Shown here: one piece after another, positions 36,901 through 47,420 of the stretch | Layout: each line of letters opens with the position of its first letter | Position numbering within the stretch: position 1 is the stretch's first letter | NCBI RefSeq assembly: GCF_001522545.3 | Contig: NC_031768.1 | Location: forward strand, 5,826,320-5,890,319 | Reading direction: 5' to 3' | Length of the DNA: 64,000 nucleotides | From: Parus major | Taxonomy: Eukaryota; Chordata; Aves; Passeriformes; Paridae | Translations under genes and position numbers: made by a program | Notes under the pieces: model-generated | Databases searched by the model: none | Seen by the model: the letters and a program-made list of their open reading frames with translations, nothing else | Told to the model about the DNA's origin: nothing

Positions 36901-39585
36901 AGAAGCAGGTCCAAGGAAGAAAGGAGATTAAACACCAGCTACTGGATTGATGGATCCCTTTGCTTTACTTCCTTTATAATATATGGACATAAACCAAAAT
37001 CTTCCATCTCACGCTTTGACATTTCTGGCAAACATAAAATACAGACCAATAGGAAAACAAAAGTAGCACATACCAGGAATCAGTCCCACAAACCCAACTT
37101 TGTTTTTCTTTGCTGCCACAAAACCCTTATCCCCATATTGTTATAATAATTCCTTCTCTTCCCTCCTACATATAAGTTCAGCTCCCTTGATAGATAGTCC
37201 ATTCCTTTTTAGTGTCTACTGTCTTTGTGGTAACATTTTTATTTGCTGGATGAAAGGGTAGGAAACCCACTGGTGATTTTCCTTTGCTGTTTATTTTATG
37301 CAGAATTTCCTCAGATGCTCCAGCGTGGGTATCTGGGGATCTTTTCTTCTGTAGTATCCAACATGGAAGAGTCTTGATCCCTGTTACACATACAGTAAAT
37401 ACTCAGCATTAGCAACATATCAATGCTTAGGTGTCCTTAAATAATTGTTGTTGCCACTGGCTGGAAAACAGAATAAATGGGAGGGGAGGCATACCCTGGG
37501 CAAGTATTGATTGCTGTTCCAAGATATTGCCAAAAAATGAGATCCACAGAAACTACAGTTAAACATTACAGTACAAGTTGGTGAGATACCGTGTTCTGAA
37601 TTGTTTTCATCTTTGTTGAGAATATTATTGATCTCCTATATCCAAGGGAACTTGGTTTCCTAAGTATTTTCATTACAGCTTCTGGCTCACCTACAAGTAC
37701 ACTAAACCAAGGATACTTTGTCTGGGGAAGTAAGTGGTCTCTGGTCTGCCTTGCCCTTGAATTGAATCTGACTTCTAAGAGACTTCCTCAGCCCTGATGT
37801 CGTCAGCAGAGCACAGTGTTATGTTGGAACATGAGGAAAATATTAGATCATGGAAAATAACTAAGTGGAAGGACTCACTCTAATTCTTTCATCCTAGGTT
37901 ATTGTTCTTTTAGAGTCATAACAAATTAGGAAGACTATGTAGAGCAGGGAAAAAGAAGAAAAACACCTTACCCCAAAAAACCCCCATTGAAGAAAACAAC
38001 AGACCCTGGCTCATGATGTCTTTTCCTTGTGTTCTGATGTGCCCCTACTCTTGTCCCTTTAAAATGCATCATGTATTTTTCAGAATGTGCTCTCCACTGT
38101 TGTGCATGGAGCTGTGAGTTACAGATGTTAATAGGATGTGGTAGAAATGCATTTTGAAATTTCTGGTGAAGCGAATTGTGCTGGATGCAGTCACAGGCTG
38201 GTGAAATGATCCACAAGTGGTGCTGAATGTCTGTGATTTCACTGTTTTGAAAATATACATCCCAGGAGTGGGGCTGATTGAAACAGCTGCAAAAAATGGC
38301 ACTTTTATTTTAAGTGTTAAGGAGAGATGACAAAGGGCATTTTCTGCAAACTGAGGCTACTGAATGTGTTGATCACTGTTCTGATACCCTGGCAGTGGCT
38401 GCCACACGAGTGAATCCCGAGACTGAGGACAGGTTGGGGCAGTTTCCCAGCTGCCCTCAGACAGATGGAGGAATGGATGGGTGCCAGACTTCTCTGTGTT
38501 TTCTCTACAGGTTTTATGTGACCCAGCAGAGCACTACTGAAACAGCAGGTCCTGTACCACTCATGTAGTAAAAGCTAATGGGTTTGTTGGTGAAATTTTT
38601 AGGTTTTCTGTGTGCAGTTGTAAGCATCCCATTTATCTAACAGCTGTGCTATTGTTGTTTATGACCACTGACTTGAATGAGTTACCAGGAGCTCTTCAGA
38701 AGGGGCTCTTTGCTGCCTGTGGCTGTTTTTATCTATGCTCTTGTGTCCCTCAAAAAGAGCTGGGCTTTAAAAAGGTGTGACTCAGCACAGTTGTGTCATG
38801 TCATTTATTATTATTCTTGCTGAGAGCCTTGGGTATTACCTCAACACAATTATGAAACAGGGCCCTATTGTGGTTAGCCCTGTACACAAATATGCTGAAG
38901 GGTAGTCCTGCTATAAAATGAACAGTACAATGAGAAATACCAGCTAGAGACACTAAAATGAGTGCAGAAAAACAAGATAATGTTTTAGCCATCAGTGGCT
39001 GGGTTAGTCTGCAACTGCCTCAGCTGAGAACATACGATTTCTAGCTTGTAAAAGGCTCCTTAAAAAAAGACAAACATAAACTTTAAACCATATTTGTGAG
39101 CCAAACAGAAGCAAAGGTTTTGAAGTGGTGAAGCAATTGAAAGAAAAAATGTTTGCAGAGCGATTAAAATAGGCTACTAGCAAAATCTGGGATCTCATGG
39201 TCCTTGCTGCTGAAGAATGAATCTGTTTCTGTGGCTGGTGCTTGTGCTCCCAGTCCTGTCCTTCCCTGGCACCACACTTTTGGAAACTGCCTCATGGCAG
39301 GACTGAGAGTGTGCTGGGCCTCAGACCAGCTGGTTCAAACAGTGTCCACTGCTCCAGAGAGGATTTCCAGAATCCAGCTTTGGTCCCACAGGAAAGCACT
39401 GGATCACCCAAAGAGATCCTATTAGTTTCCAGAAATTTCCAATCTCTCTGCTGCAGAGCTTAAGCTCAATTAGATCAAGAGCTGCAGGACTTTTGCTTTG
39501 TCTCCATGGATGACTAACACTTCCTGGGAGTCTGGTTTGTCTCTCACTGCCAATGAAGTTTTCCTCTAGGAAAAGTCTGATGAGT
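33976..39585. other. Unique non-coding stretch
   Basis: No gene or transposon was recognised. A G-rich run lies at 36062-36095, including about ten consecutive G. A 160-codon frame at 36664-37146 overlaps frames in other phases and shows no motif. Confidence 0.55.
36062..36105 (+). repeat. G/A-rich tract with G runs
   Basis: Purine-rich sequence with GGGAGGAGG, a run of about ten G, and then GAAGGAGGG. It has four or more closely spaced G runs, so a G-quadruplex on the plus strand is possible. Confidence 0.7.
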
Positions 39586-40090
39586 CGTGGTGGGATTGCT
39601 CTGGCTGAATAACATGTGCCCACCAAAGGCACCCTATCCCTCCCATCCTCAGCTTGACAGGGGAAAGAAATCACAACACAAGGTTCATGGGTAGAGATAA
39701 GGACAGGGAGAGATCACAGGAATTACCATCATGGACAGAGGAGACTTCATATGAGAAAATCAGATTAATTTATTACCAATAAAAGCAGAATGACTTAATG
39801 AGAAATGAAAAGCTTAAAATACCTTCCCCCCACACTTCCCTTCCTCCAGGGCTCAACTTCACTCCCATTTCTCCACCTCCCACCCCTCAGCAGCACTAGG
39901 GGACAGGGAATAGGGCCTGCAGTCAGTTCATCACTTGTCTCTGCTGCTCCTTCCTCCTCAGGGGGAGGACTCCTCACACCTTTCCCCTGTTCTATGTGGG
40001 GTCAGATACAGGGGAAGCTTCCAGCAGCTTCTCACAGAAGAAACCCTGTAGTTTCCCAGCTTCCAAAACCTTATCTCAAAGTCCCAGTAA
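39586..40090 (-). mobile_element. Solo LTR of an avian endogenous retrovirus, internally deleted
   Basis: The sequence matches, by eye, the two ends of a common avian ERV long terminal repeat read on the minus strand. One end is AAGGTTTTGGAAG and GAAGCTGCTGGAAGCTTCCC (40090 side). The other is GAGGATGGGAGGGATAG and CTTTGGTGGGCACA (39586 side). GGTAATAAATTAATC near 39765 holds a polyadenylation signal on that strand. The family's long middle part, with its repeated CTCCAGCGTGGG-type units, is absent. The break lies near 40001, between TGTGGGG and the TCAGATACAGGGG block. No flanking target duplication or internal viral gene is visible. It was identified from memory of the family, so the exact family name is not given. 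Confidence 0.75.
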
Positions 40091-40093
40091 AAA

Positions 40094-40185
40094 AAGAACC
40101 ATAGAATGGTTTGGGTTGGAAGGGGCCTTCAAGATCATCTAGTCCAGCTTCCTTAAGAGGAGCAGGGACACCTTCTAGTAGGCCA
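40094..40185 (-). mobile_element. CR1 LINE 3' end, strongly truncated
   Basis: ACCATAGAATGGTTTGGGTT at 40098, then GGAAGGGGCCTTCAAGATCA, CTAGTCCAGC and GCAGGGACACCTTCTAGTAG. This is the standard avian CR1 3' terminus in reverse. The A-rich join AAAAAAAG (40089-40096) ties it directly to the LTR on its left. Only about 90 bases are recognisable. Confidence 0.88.
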
Positions 40186-42000
40186 CCTCTAATCATGAAA
40201 TGTCTAATAGGTCCTGTGGCTGAAAAATGCTTCTGATTTTAGGGAAGCTTTGAATGGGCAGCAGTGATTTGATTCTCCTTTGCATATTTCCATGGCAGCT
40301 CCATCAAGACTGAAATGCATTTTCATATCTCTGAATAGTATAATACCTCTTCACGTTGACCCAAGAACATACAGAACTTCTGAGCAAACACTGTTTTTCC
40401 CTGTGGCTATGGTTTCTTCTGGCCACCTCTCTTCAGGAGTTCTAGAGGCCAGACCTTGCTGCTACTGCTGCTACATAAAGTTGTTCATCTGAAGTCTGTA
40501 AGGCCATGGCAAGTGACCATTGCAACTGAGTATCTGTCCCATGGATCGTTTTCTTCTCTGATTAAAAACTCAGGCAAATTCTTCTCCTTCCCTAATTTCC
40601 CAAAGTCCCATGATCAAGTCTGTTTACCTGCACACCAGTTCCACATGAGCAGCTTGGGGTGACACAGAACTGCTCTATGGCACGTTCAGCTGGGGATATT
40701 GCAGAGTGATGTCATTTAGCACCTCCCTCTGAAGCCCCCCTGAAAACAGAAATAAAAGTTTCTCTGTCTCTCAGGACAGGTTCTGAGCTACAGCAGGTCA
40801 GTGGTGTCCAAGCCAAGTGAAGATTGCATTAAACTGTCAGCCCCCACTGGTCCATGTAGGAACTCCACACATGTTATTGCTTATTTTACCAGACAGGGAG
40901 GTGAACAAAGCACCCAACAAATATTGTATGGTCATCTCTGCAGCCTCAGAATGGATATTTAACCTGGGGCGGAGAAAAAGCACATAAAATAATTTGTGTG
41001 TGTTGGGAGGGGAGGTATTTTTTAAGCCAAAAAAATATGGTGTTTGGAAATAACTGTTTGATTCACATGGTGTTCTAGAGCTGGAGGAAGAATGTGTATT
41101 GTTTGAATCAAGGAAAGTCTTTGGGGAGCCATTCTGAAAATAAAAAAATGACATGATTAGTATGAGCATTCTCTAATTGTCTACCCATAACACTAAAGAA
41201 TATTTTTTTCCCTACTTAGCCATGCACAAATTTTTGGGCTGAATGTCTGCTTTTGGGAGACTGACAATGCCAAAGGTATGGGCTGGCTACCATTTTCTCT
41301 CCAGCTGATACATCTGGATGTATCAGTCAAGGAGCATATTGTGAAAATAGTAACATTTTAAAATGAGACTAATCACTGAGAGAAATAATTCATGTCATGA
41401 CATAAAATAATTTCAGGTATTTCAGGAAGTGGCATCTATGCTGTAGCCAGCTTGTCTGTCCCTCAGTTGTGGAGTTTCTTTTCAATTGATAATGTCATTG
41501 AAATAGCTAAGCCTCAACTCCAGATACCTTGACTTTCCAGTTTCTGCTCATTTTAATACTGGCTGATTCTCCTGGATTCCCTACTCTCCTTATCAATAAT
41601 ACATTGAAAAAATAACAAAATACTATGAAGCACTGCCATGTCTGTGGAATCCAGAATATTGGATTTTTTGCCTGGAGTGTCCAGCAAGATTAATTATTCT
41701 GATAACAGCAGGGTTAATCCATTCATCACATACAGTGAAAAAGGCACTGTTAACATTCAGACTGAGTTATTCTTGGTCTTGAGAGGTGCAACTGGCAGAA
41801 CTGGCATTTAGAGGGCATTTGTGCCTTTAAAATGCCACATTCCCCAGTTAACTTCTCCTTGGGCCAGATTCTTGCTGCAGGGCTGGCTGTTACCCTAGGG
41901 GCAGGAGGCAGTGCTGTGCAGGGCTGTGTAGGTACAAATGTTTGGCAGAACCCTCCAATGTTAGGTGGAGGGTATAATTACCCTGTCATTTAACATTAAA
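40186..42000. other. Unique non-coding stretch
   Basis: No gene or transposon was recognised. A perfect short palindrome lies at 41305-41326 (listed separately). Confidence 0.55.
41305..41326. repeat. Near-perfect palindrome (10-bp arms, 2-base centre)
   Basis: CTGATACATC (41305-41314), TG, then GATGTATCAG (41317-41326). All ten arm positions pair. Confidence 0.92.
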
Positions 42001-42133
42001 AATAAAAAAAAGAAAAAGAAAAAATAGAAGAAAAAATAGAAGAAAAAGAAAAGAAAAGAAAAGAAAAGAAAAGAAAAGAAAAGAAAAGAAAAGAAAAGAA
42101 AAGAAAAGAAAAGAAAAGAAAAGAAAAGAAAAG
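42001..42133 (+). repeat. (AAAAG)n microsatellite
   Basis: An irregular A/G-rich lead (AATAAAAAAAAGAAAAAG, with AAAATAGAAG units) becomes about 17 perfect AAAAG copies from roughly 42047 up to the gap. The plus strand is pure purine over the perfect part. Confidence 0.95.
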
Positions 42134-42474
42134 NNNNNNNNNNNNNNNNNNNNNNNNNNNNNNNNNNNNNNNNNNNNNNNNNNNNNNNNNNNNNNNNNNN
42201 NNNNNNNNNNNNNNNNNNNNNNNNNNNNNNNNNNNNNNNNNNNNNNNNNNNNNNNNNNNNNNNNNNNNNNNNNNNNNNNNNNNNNNNNNNNNNNNNNNNN
42301 NNNNNNNNNNNNNNNNNNNNNNNNNNNNNNNNNNNNNNNNNNNNNNNNNNNNNNNNNNNNNNNNNNNNNNNNNNNNNNNNNNNNNNNNNNNNNNNNNNNN
42401 NNNNNNNNNNNNNNNNNNNNNNNNNNNNNNNNNNNNNNNNNNNNNNNNNNNNNNNNNNNNNNNNNNNNNNNNNN
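42134..42474. other. Assembly gap (341 N)
   Basis: The gap begins inside the perfect AAAAG repeat and ends in unique sequence (TGTTTTTCTGATTGCC). The array end is therefore unsequenced. Open frames crossing it are artefacts. Confidence 0.99.
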
Positions 42475-43769
42475 TGTTTTTCTGATTGCCTCAATTCCTG
42501 CTTTCCTAAGGTGAGATTGCCAAGAACTGTTGCATGGTTTTTGGAGCTAATTTGAGGTCAGACAGTGAATCAAAACCAATTTTTGATTTTTATCAAGTGT
42601 GAGCTGCAGCCAAAGGGTCTGATTTGGGAAGAGGGTGAGCATCCATGGTGGCATCCTGCCCTCATGCTGCTTCCAGCTGCCAGCATCTTCTGTGCTGCCC
42701 TCCACATTCCTGCACTTCCTTTGAACTGAGGGAACTCAGGGGCAGGTTTCTTTCAGCTCAAACCCCTCATGTTCAGAAAACTTACTCTGTTTTGGTATAG
42801 GGAAAGGAAAAGAAAGTTAGATCTCTGGAATGTGCCCTCATTAAAAAGAGGCAGGTAACTGGCCGGCTGCATGACTGGAACTCGTCTCAGCTCTTGCACT
42901 TGTAACTGAAACAACTCAACTTTCCAGAACTCTCTAAATGGATTGCTTTCAGTCGGAACAGTACACAGACATTATAAAACCTGCAATTACTTTTACTGTA
43001 GGGCCATAAAATATAGATCTGTTAAAGTCTGGGTGCAGAACACACGGACATCCTACAGTTCCGACCAGCACAGATGAAAGTCTATTATGAATGATAAAAA
43101 CAAGGTACTAGAAAATCCATTATAGCTATTTGTTCCCACTTGCAATGATAGTCTCTGTAACCACATTAAATCAAAACATCTCTGGGACTTCATTACAAAT
43201 TTCTTTTATCGATACCATAAACTGATATAAATAACAGTGTAAGAAAATCTGGGAGAAGAAATTACATTGCATTGTATGATTTAGGGATTCATTATCAATT
43301 ATTTAACATTTCTAGCAGAGATGCACTTAATATTTTCATTGGAGTTGGACCCTGTAGTGCTGGGGACCGTGTGCATATTGAGCAAACAAAAATCGCAGGC
43401 CCAGAATGCTCTGACCATTTAAATTGGGTTAAGGACATAAGAGTGTAAAATGAGAGAGCAAAAAACACTAAACTCCTCTCTAGATACCACCACCACACTG
43501 GGATTGAAACTACATTCAAATCCAGTGAGAGATTGGAAAGATATGTTTGCTTTTGAACTCTATGAAACAGTAAAAAGAGAGACCAAGAGAAATCCGCGGT
43601 CACTGTGTGCAAGAGCTCCTTGCCCGTGCTCTTCAAAGCCCCTCCTTCTCTCACAAACAGAAATAAAACTGGCTGGTGTCTCTTCTGGAAAATAATGAGC
43701 TTGGTCAAGAATGGTTAGCAAAGAGGAGAAATAACTGCATGTTTTTGTGGTAAAAATTGAATTAAGCAT
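42475..43769. other. Unique, complex non-coding stretch
   Basis: No repeat was recognised. About 42860-43330 is high-complexity sequence without simple repeats and with scattered CpG, the texture often seen in conserved non-coding elements. Conservation cannot be judged from one sequence. Frames here (up to 137 codons, minus) show no motif. Confidence 0.45.
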
Positions 43770-44055
43770 TTCTGGAGGGCAGGAAGTGATAGGACAAGGG
43801 ATAGTGTCTTTAAACTGAAGCAGGGTAGACTTAGATTAGATATTAGGAAGAAATTCTTTACTGTGAGGGTGGTGAGACACTGGGACAGGTTGTCCCAAGA
43901 GGTTGTGGACTCTCCAGCCCTGGAAGCGTTCAAGGCTAGGTTGGATGGAGCTCTGGGCAACCTGGGACAGTGGAAGGTATCTCTGAATATGGCAGAGGGG
44001 TTGGAATGAGGTGATCTTTCTAACCCATACAATTCTAAGATTCTTTGATTCTGTA
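43770..44055 (+). mobile_element. CR1 LINE fragment with intact 3' tail
   Basis: Sense CR1: GTGATAGGACAAGGGATAGT, TTAGATTAGATATTAGGAAG, AAATTCTTTACTGTGAGGGT, GGTGAGACACTGGGACAGGT, TGTGGACTCTCCAGCCCTGG, AAGGCTAGGTTGGATGGAGC and GGGGTTGGAATGAGGTGATC. It ends in CAATTCTAAGATTCTTTGAT, the degenerate 8-bp terminal repeat. It is 5'-truncated to about 285 bases. Confidence 0.95.
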
Positions 44056-46399
44056 ATTAAGATTGTTGTGTTTTTGACAAGAGTCAAAACCAGCTTTGCT
44101 CTTCCTGATCCATCAGGAGGTTTGCAGTTGGGTTTGCAGGCCTTAAAAGCTTAAAACATAAAAAAGATATATTAATCAAACATGCCAATAAAGTTTAGAA
44201 AAAGTAACATGAACCCAAAGCAATTATTCCCCACCCCAGGCCCCCACTTCCCTCCACAATATGTTATTATCATAAACTGGTTGTCAGTCCTGCAATAGCT
44301 AGGCACAACAACATGAGTTAGGAATGTATCATCAATTTGTCATCAATCTTGGCTTGTAATTTCTTTGCTTTTATTGGTCTGTACAACCTTATCATACATA
44401 AATACTGGTATGCAACTTTGTGACAATTGTTCAAAATGAAAAAGCCCACCTTGAAATAAATTATATTAAATGCATCAATTTCTAGCATAAATATATAATT
44501 TGGATTTTAGAAATCCAAAATGCTTGCAACCCCAAATTGTAAGAACTGTGACTTGTTGACATAGATAAGGAGATGTGTCTGTGTCAGTCACTGGTTCCAA
44601 AACAGTTTTAAACAATAAACCTGGAACTCAAACTTGCATAATGCCACATTTGCAGGGACTGCCCATGTGGGTGCAGTTCAGACAATGAGGGCAGAGGCTC
44701 TGACTACCTAAAGGATGTGAAAATCCAGTTTTCACTCTTGGTGGCTTTGAAAATCTTGGACTGTTTATTCAGCATTATCACCTCCATGCATTTGTTGCTG
44801 TGAAGTGAATGAGTCAGGGAAACATGTTCCTGTCCTGAAGGATGCTACTTCTGTAATGAAGACAGATTTCCAGGAGTTTTCTTTCAGGATGCACATGGGG
44901 GAGAATGGAGTGATCTGAAAACCTCAAATGGCAGAGAATTCTACATCTCCCCCTAAGGCTAAAGCTCTGGAGACCTTCCCCAGGGTCTGGACATGAGTTG
45001 ATGCCTTGTGCCAGAGCAAACTCTCAGTACAAGCAGCAATGTTTGTTCCTGATCCCCGTCACAGCCTTCCTGTCAGTCACGGGGGCTGGTTGACTCCAAG
45101 ACAACCTGCAGCAGCTGATCCTTTACCCTTCCTTGTGTCTGAAAGTCTGGGTTTGTTGTATCAGTCTCATTCTTAGAAAGGAGCAGCAGATGTGAGTATC
45201 TTGACCAAACAGAGCCTTTGGGGCAGTTGCTATTCCTAATTTGATCTTTAATCAGTGTAATCATGACAGTCTATGTTACTGGCATTCATGAAGAAAGCAG
45301 GGCACCCTCCAGGTGGGTGCTGCAGCATTATGTCAATATTGCCCCTTTTTTCTTCCACTTCACTGAGGAGTGGTACCAGAAAGGTGGATCTACCAAATCC
45401 GTCCCAAAAAGCTACAGATTAAATAAGCTGTCTCCCATCAGCCTGTCCTCTGGTCTCTCTGACCTGTTTGACAGAATGCCACACAGCAAAGCCAAAAAGC
45501 AGGAAAACTTCCCATCCTCACAGCAGTGACATGATATAATCAATGCCCTTGTCTCTAGTATCTCTAAGAAAAACCTTTTGAGGTTTAGCTGAAGCTTCTG
45601 AAAACATCCTTGAAAATGGCTCTGAACACATCAGAGTTACAGCTCTTATGTGTATATCTGTGGATATACATATGTACATATAAATATTCTTAAAAGGTAA
45701 AAGTACAATTCAACATCTATTCCTTACAAGTAGAGTACATCCTCTGGGTTTAATAGGAGAGAAAAATCAGGTCCCAGCTCATGAAAGGGCTTCAGTCTGA
45801 GCTTTGAGGAGGTGACACATTCCAGAGACTTTAATTGGTTGTGTCAGCAAAAGCTTTGCTGACTAAGGACTTCCATAGCTCAGCTGGGCTGTAGGGCAGC
45901 ATCCAAGCTGGATGCTATAGGATGTTGACCTCTCTTGAGAAGCTTGTGCAGCAGCCAACCATCTGCAAAACATGCAGAGTAATCATAATAATTCCCTTGG
46001 CAGTCTGTTTTAGAGAGGAAAGGGAAAAGAAAGAGTAAAAAAAAAAAAAAAAAGTAATTAATTTCAGTTAGTGTTGAAATACTCCTGTGATTATTGCCTT
46101 CACATTTTTTAGTTCGGGGCTATATATTAGAACATTTCTACTCTCAACACCAAATGTTGTAACAAGGTCTTCAGGGCTAAGACAAAAAAGAAAACTCGTT
46201 ATACTAATTTGGCATTCTCAACAAAGATAGATCATGATTCTTAAGAGGAAATGTGTTTTAGGTGTAGTTAACATTATTTATTAGTAGCCAAAAATAGCTT
46301 TCATATCTAATTGTAGGGATGGCCAACCTGACCCCATGAACAATATAACAAATGCTTCATATGCCAGACAGCCTGTTATCCCAGAATTTATAAGAAGGG
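44056..46399. other. Unique non-coding stretch
   Basis: No gene was recognised. About 44100-44560 is AT-rich, complex and repeat-free. A run of 17 A lies near 46037-46053. Small TATATACA-type patches lie near 45640-45690. Confidence 0.5.
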
Positions 46400-47420
46400 G
46401 GTTTCTGATTTGTTTTTCTTTTCTGAAGCACCGACATATAAAATCCCTCTCTATTGCTATATCGCTATATAACTCCTGCATTCCTCTGGAAGGCTGGGGC
46501 AGGTGTTGCTTTGCAGAACGGCTGTCTCTGGCTGGTGGCTGCAGCATTTTCAGGGCAGCACTGCTGTCCCTGAAGGGCTCTCACACAGCAGAGCTGGAGG
46601 CGAACCTGCCACAGAGCACGGGGAGGACTTGAAAATAAAGGCACTCTCTAGCAGGTCCGGTTCTGAAATTCGTCACTTGTACAAATGGGGGAACGGAAAG
46701 GAAAATGAGACTATTTTTCACGTAGCACATGTAATAACCCTTTAAATACTTTGTGAGCCCTCTAGTGGTGCTGTCCATGGCCTGGGATGCTCCGGGAGGC
46801 AGCTGGAGCCGGGCAGCCCCTCGTGTGAGGAACCCTGCTCTTAAGGGTGCAGCGTGAGCATCTCCTTTTTTTTCTGATTAGCTTTTAAAACCACAGAGGT
46901 GACGCCTTTGTTTCTGTTTCCCCTGATAAAAAATCCTTCAAAACAAAGGTGTGTGGCTTCCAGGCAGCTGGGGTGGACAGCTGAGACAACATCATCCTTA
47001 ATGTGTCAGCTGCAGGTCTGGTTTTCAGCACGCCGTGCTCTCTAGGGTTAAACAGCATAGCAGGGATACAGCGAGAGTTCACCAGAGAGAAAAATTTGGC
47101 TGGAAAATCCTAAACCCGTTTCTAAAAGAGCTCATCTATGGGATTTCTGTGCTGTGAAAAGCATCACTCTGCTTTTATTCCAAACGCAGTTTGGAGCGCT
47201 CCTTTATTTTTTTAGAATTGACTCATAAAGACTACAGGAGGGCAATTAGTGAAATAAACCTCTAATCCTCGGTGCAGTGCCTGCTAGAGGACTGCTGTTT
47301 AACAGCCTCCTTGCTAATCAATTCTCTTCAGTCGGCTAAATGCCATAGATGCTATGTAAATAAATGCAAGTTTAAGAGCGTTCTACAGCGAGCAGTTACA
47401 GCTATGTTCCTTCTACTCCA
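46400..47420. promoter_or_regulatory. Candidate regulatory segment (complex, CpG-richer)
   Basis: This segment has visibly more CpG dinucleotides and fewer homopolymers than its neighbours (for example GAACGGCTG, GGAGGCGAACC, GGTCCGG, CTCCGGGAGG, GCAGCGTGAG, TACAGCGAG). It includes the CTCF-type motif at 46757-46768. The open frame 47272-47691 (139 codons) begins inside it, but its translation has no known motif. The call is an inference from texture and one motif, since conservation and chromatin data are not visible here. A diverged exon or lncRNA is an alternative. Confidence 0.3.
46757..46768 (-). promoter_or_regulatory. CTCF-type motif
   Basis: Read on the minus strand the bases are CCACTAGAGGGC, within GCACCACTAGAGGGCTC. 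All twelve positions fit the vertebrate CTCF core CCASYAGRKGGC. A single motif of this length is expected about once per few hundred kb by chance, so occupancy is plausible but unproven. Next to it, CTGTCCATGG at 46771-46780 equals one half of the REST/NRSF element. The second half is missing. Confidence 0.45.

Noticed and set aside
41961..42494. 177-codon frame with FLFFS repeats
   Set aside because: It is made of the AAAAG repeat and 341 N.
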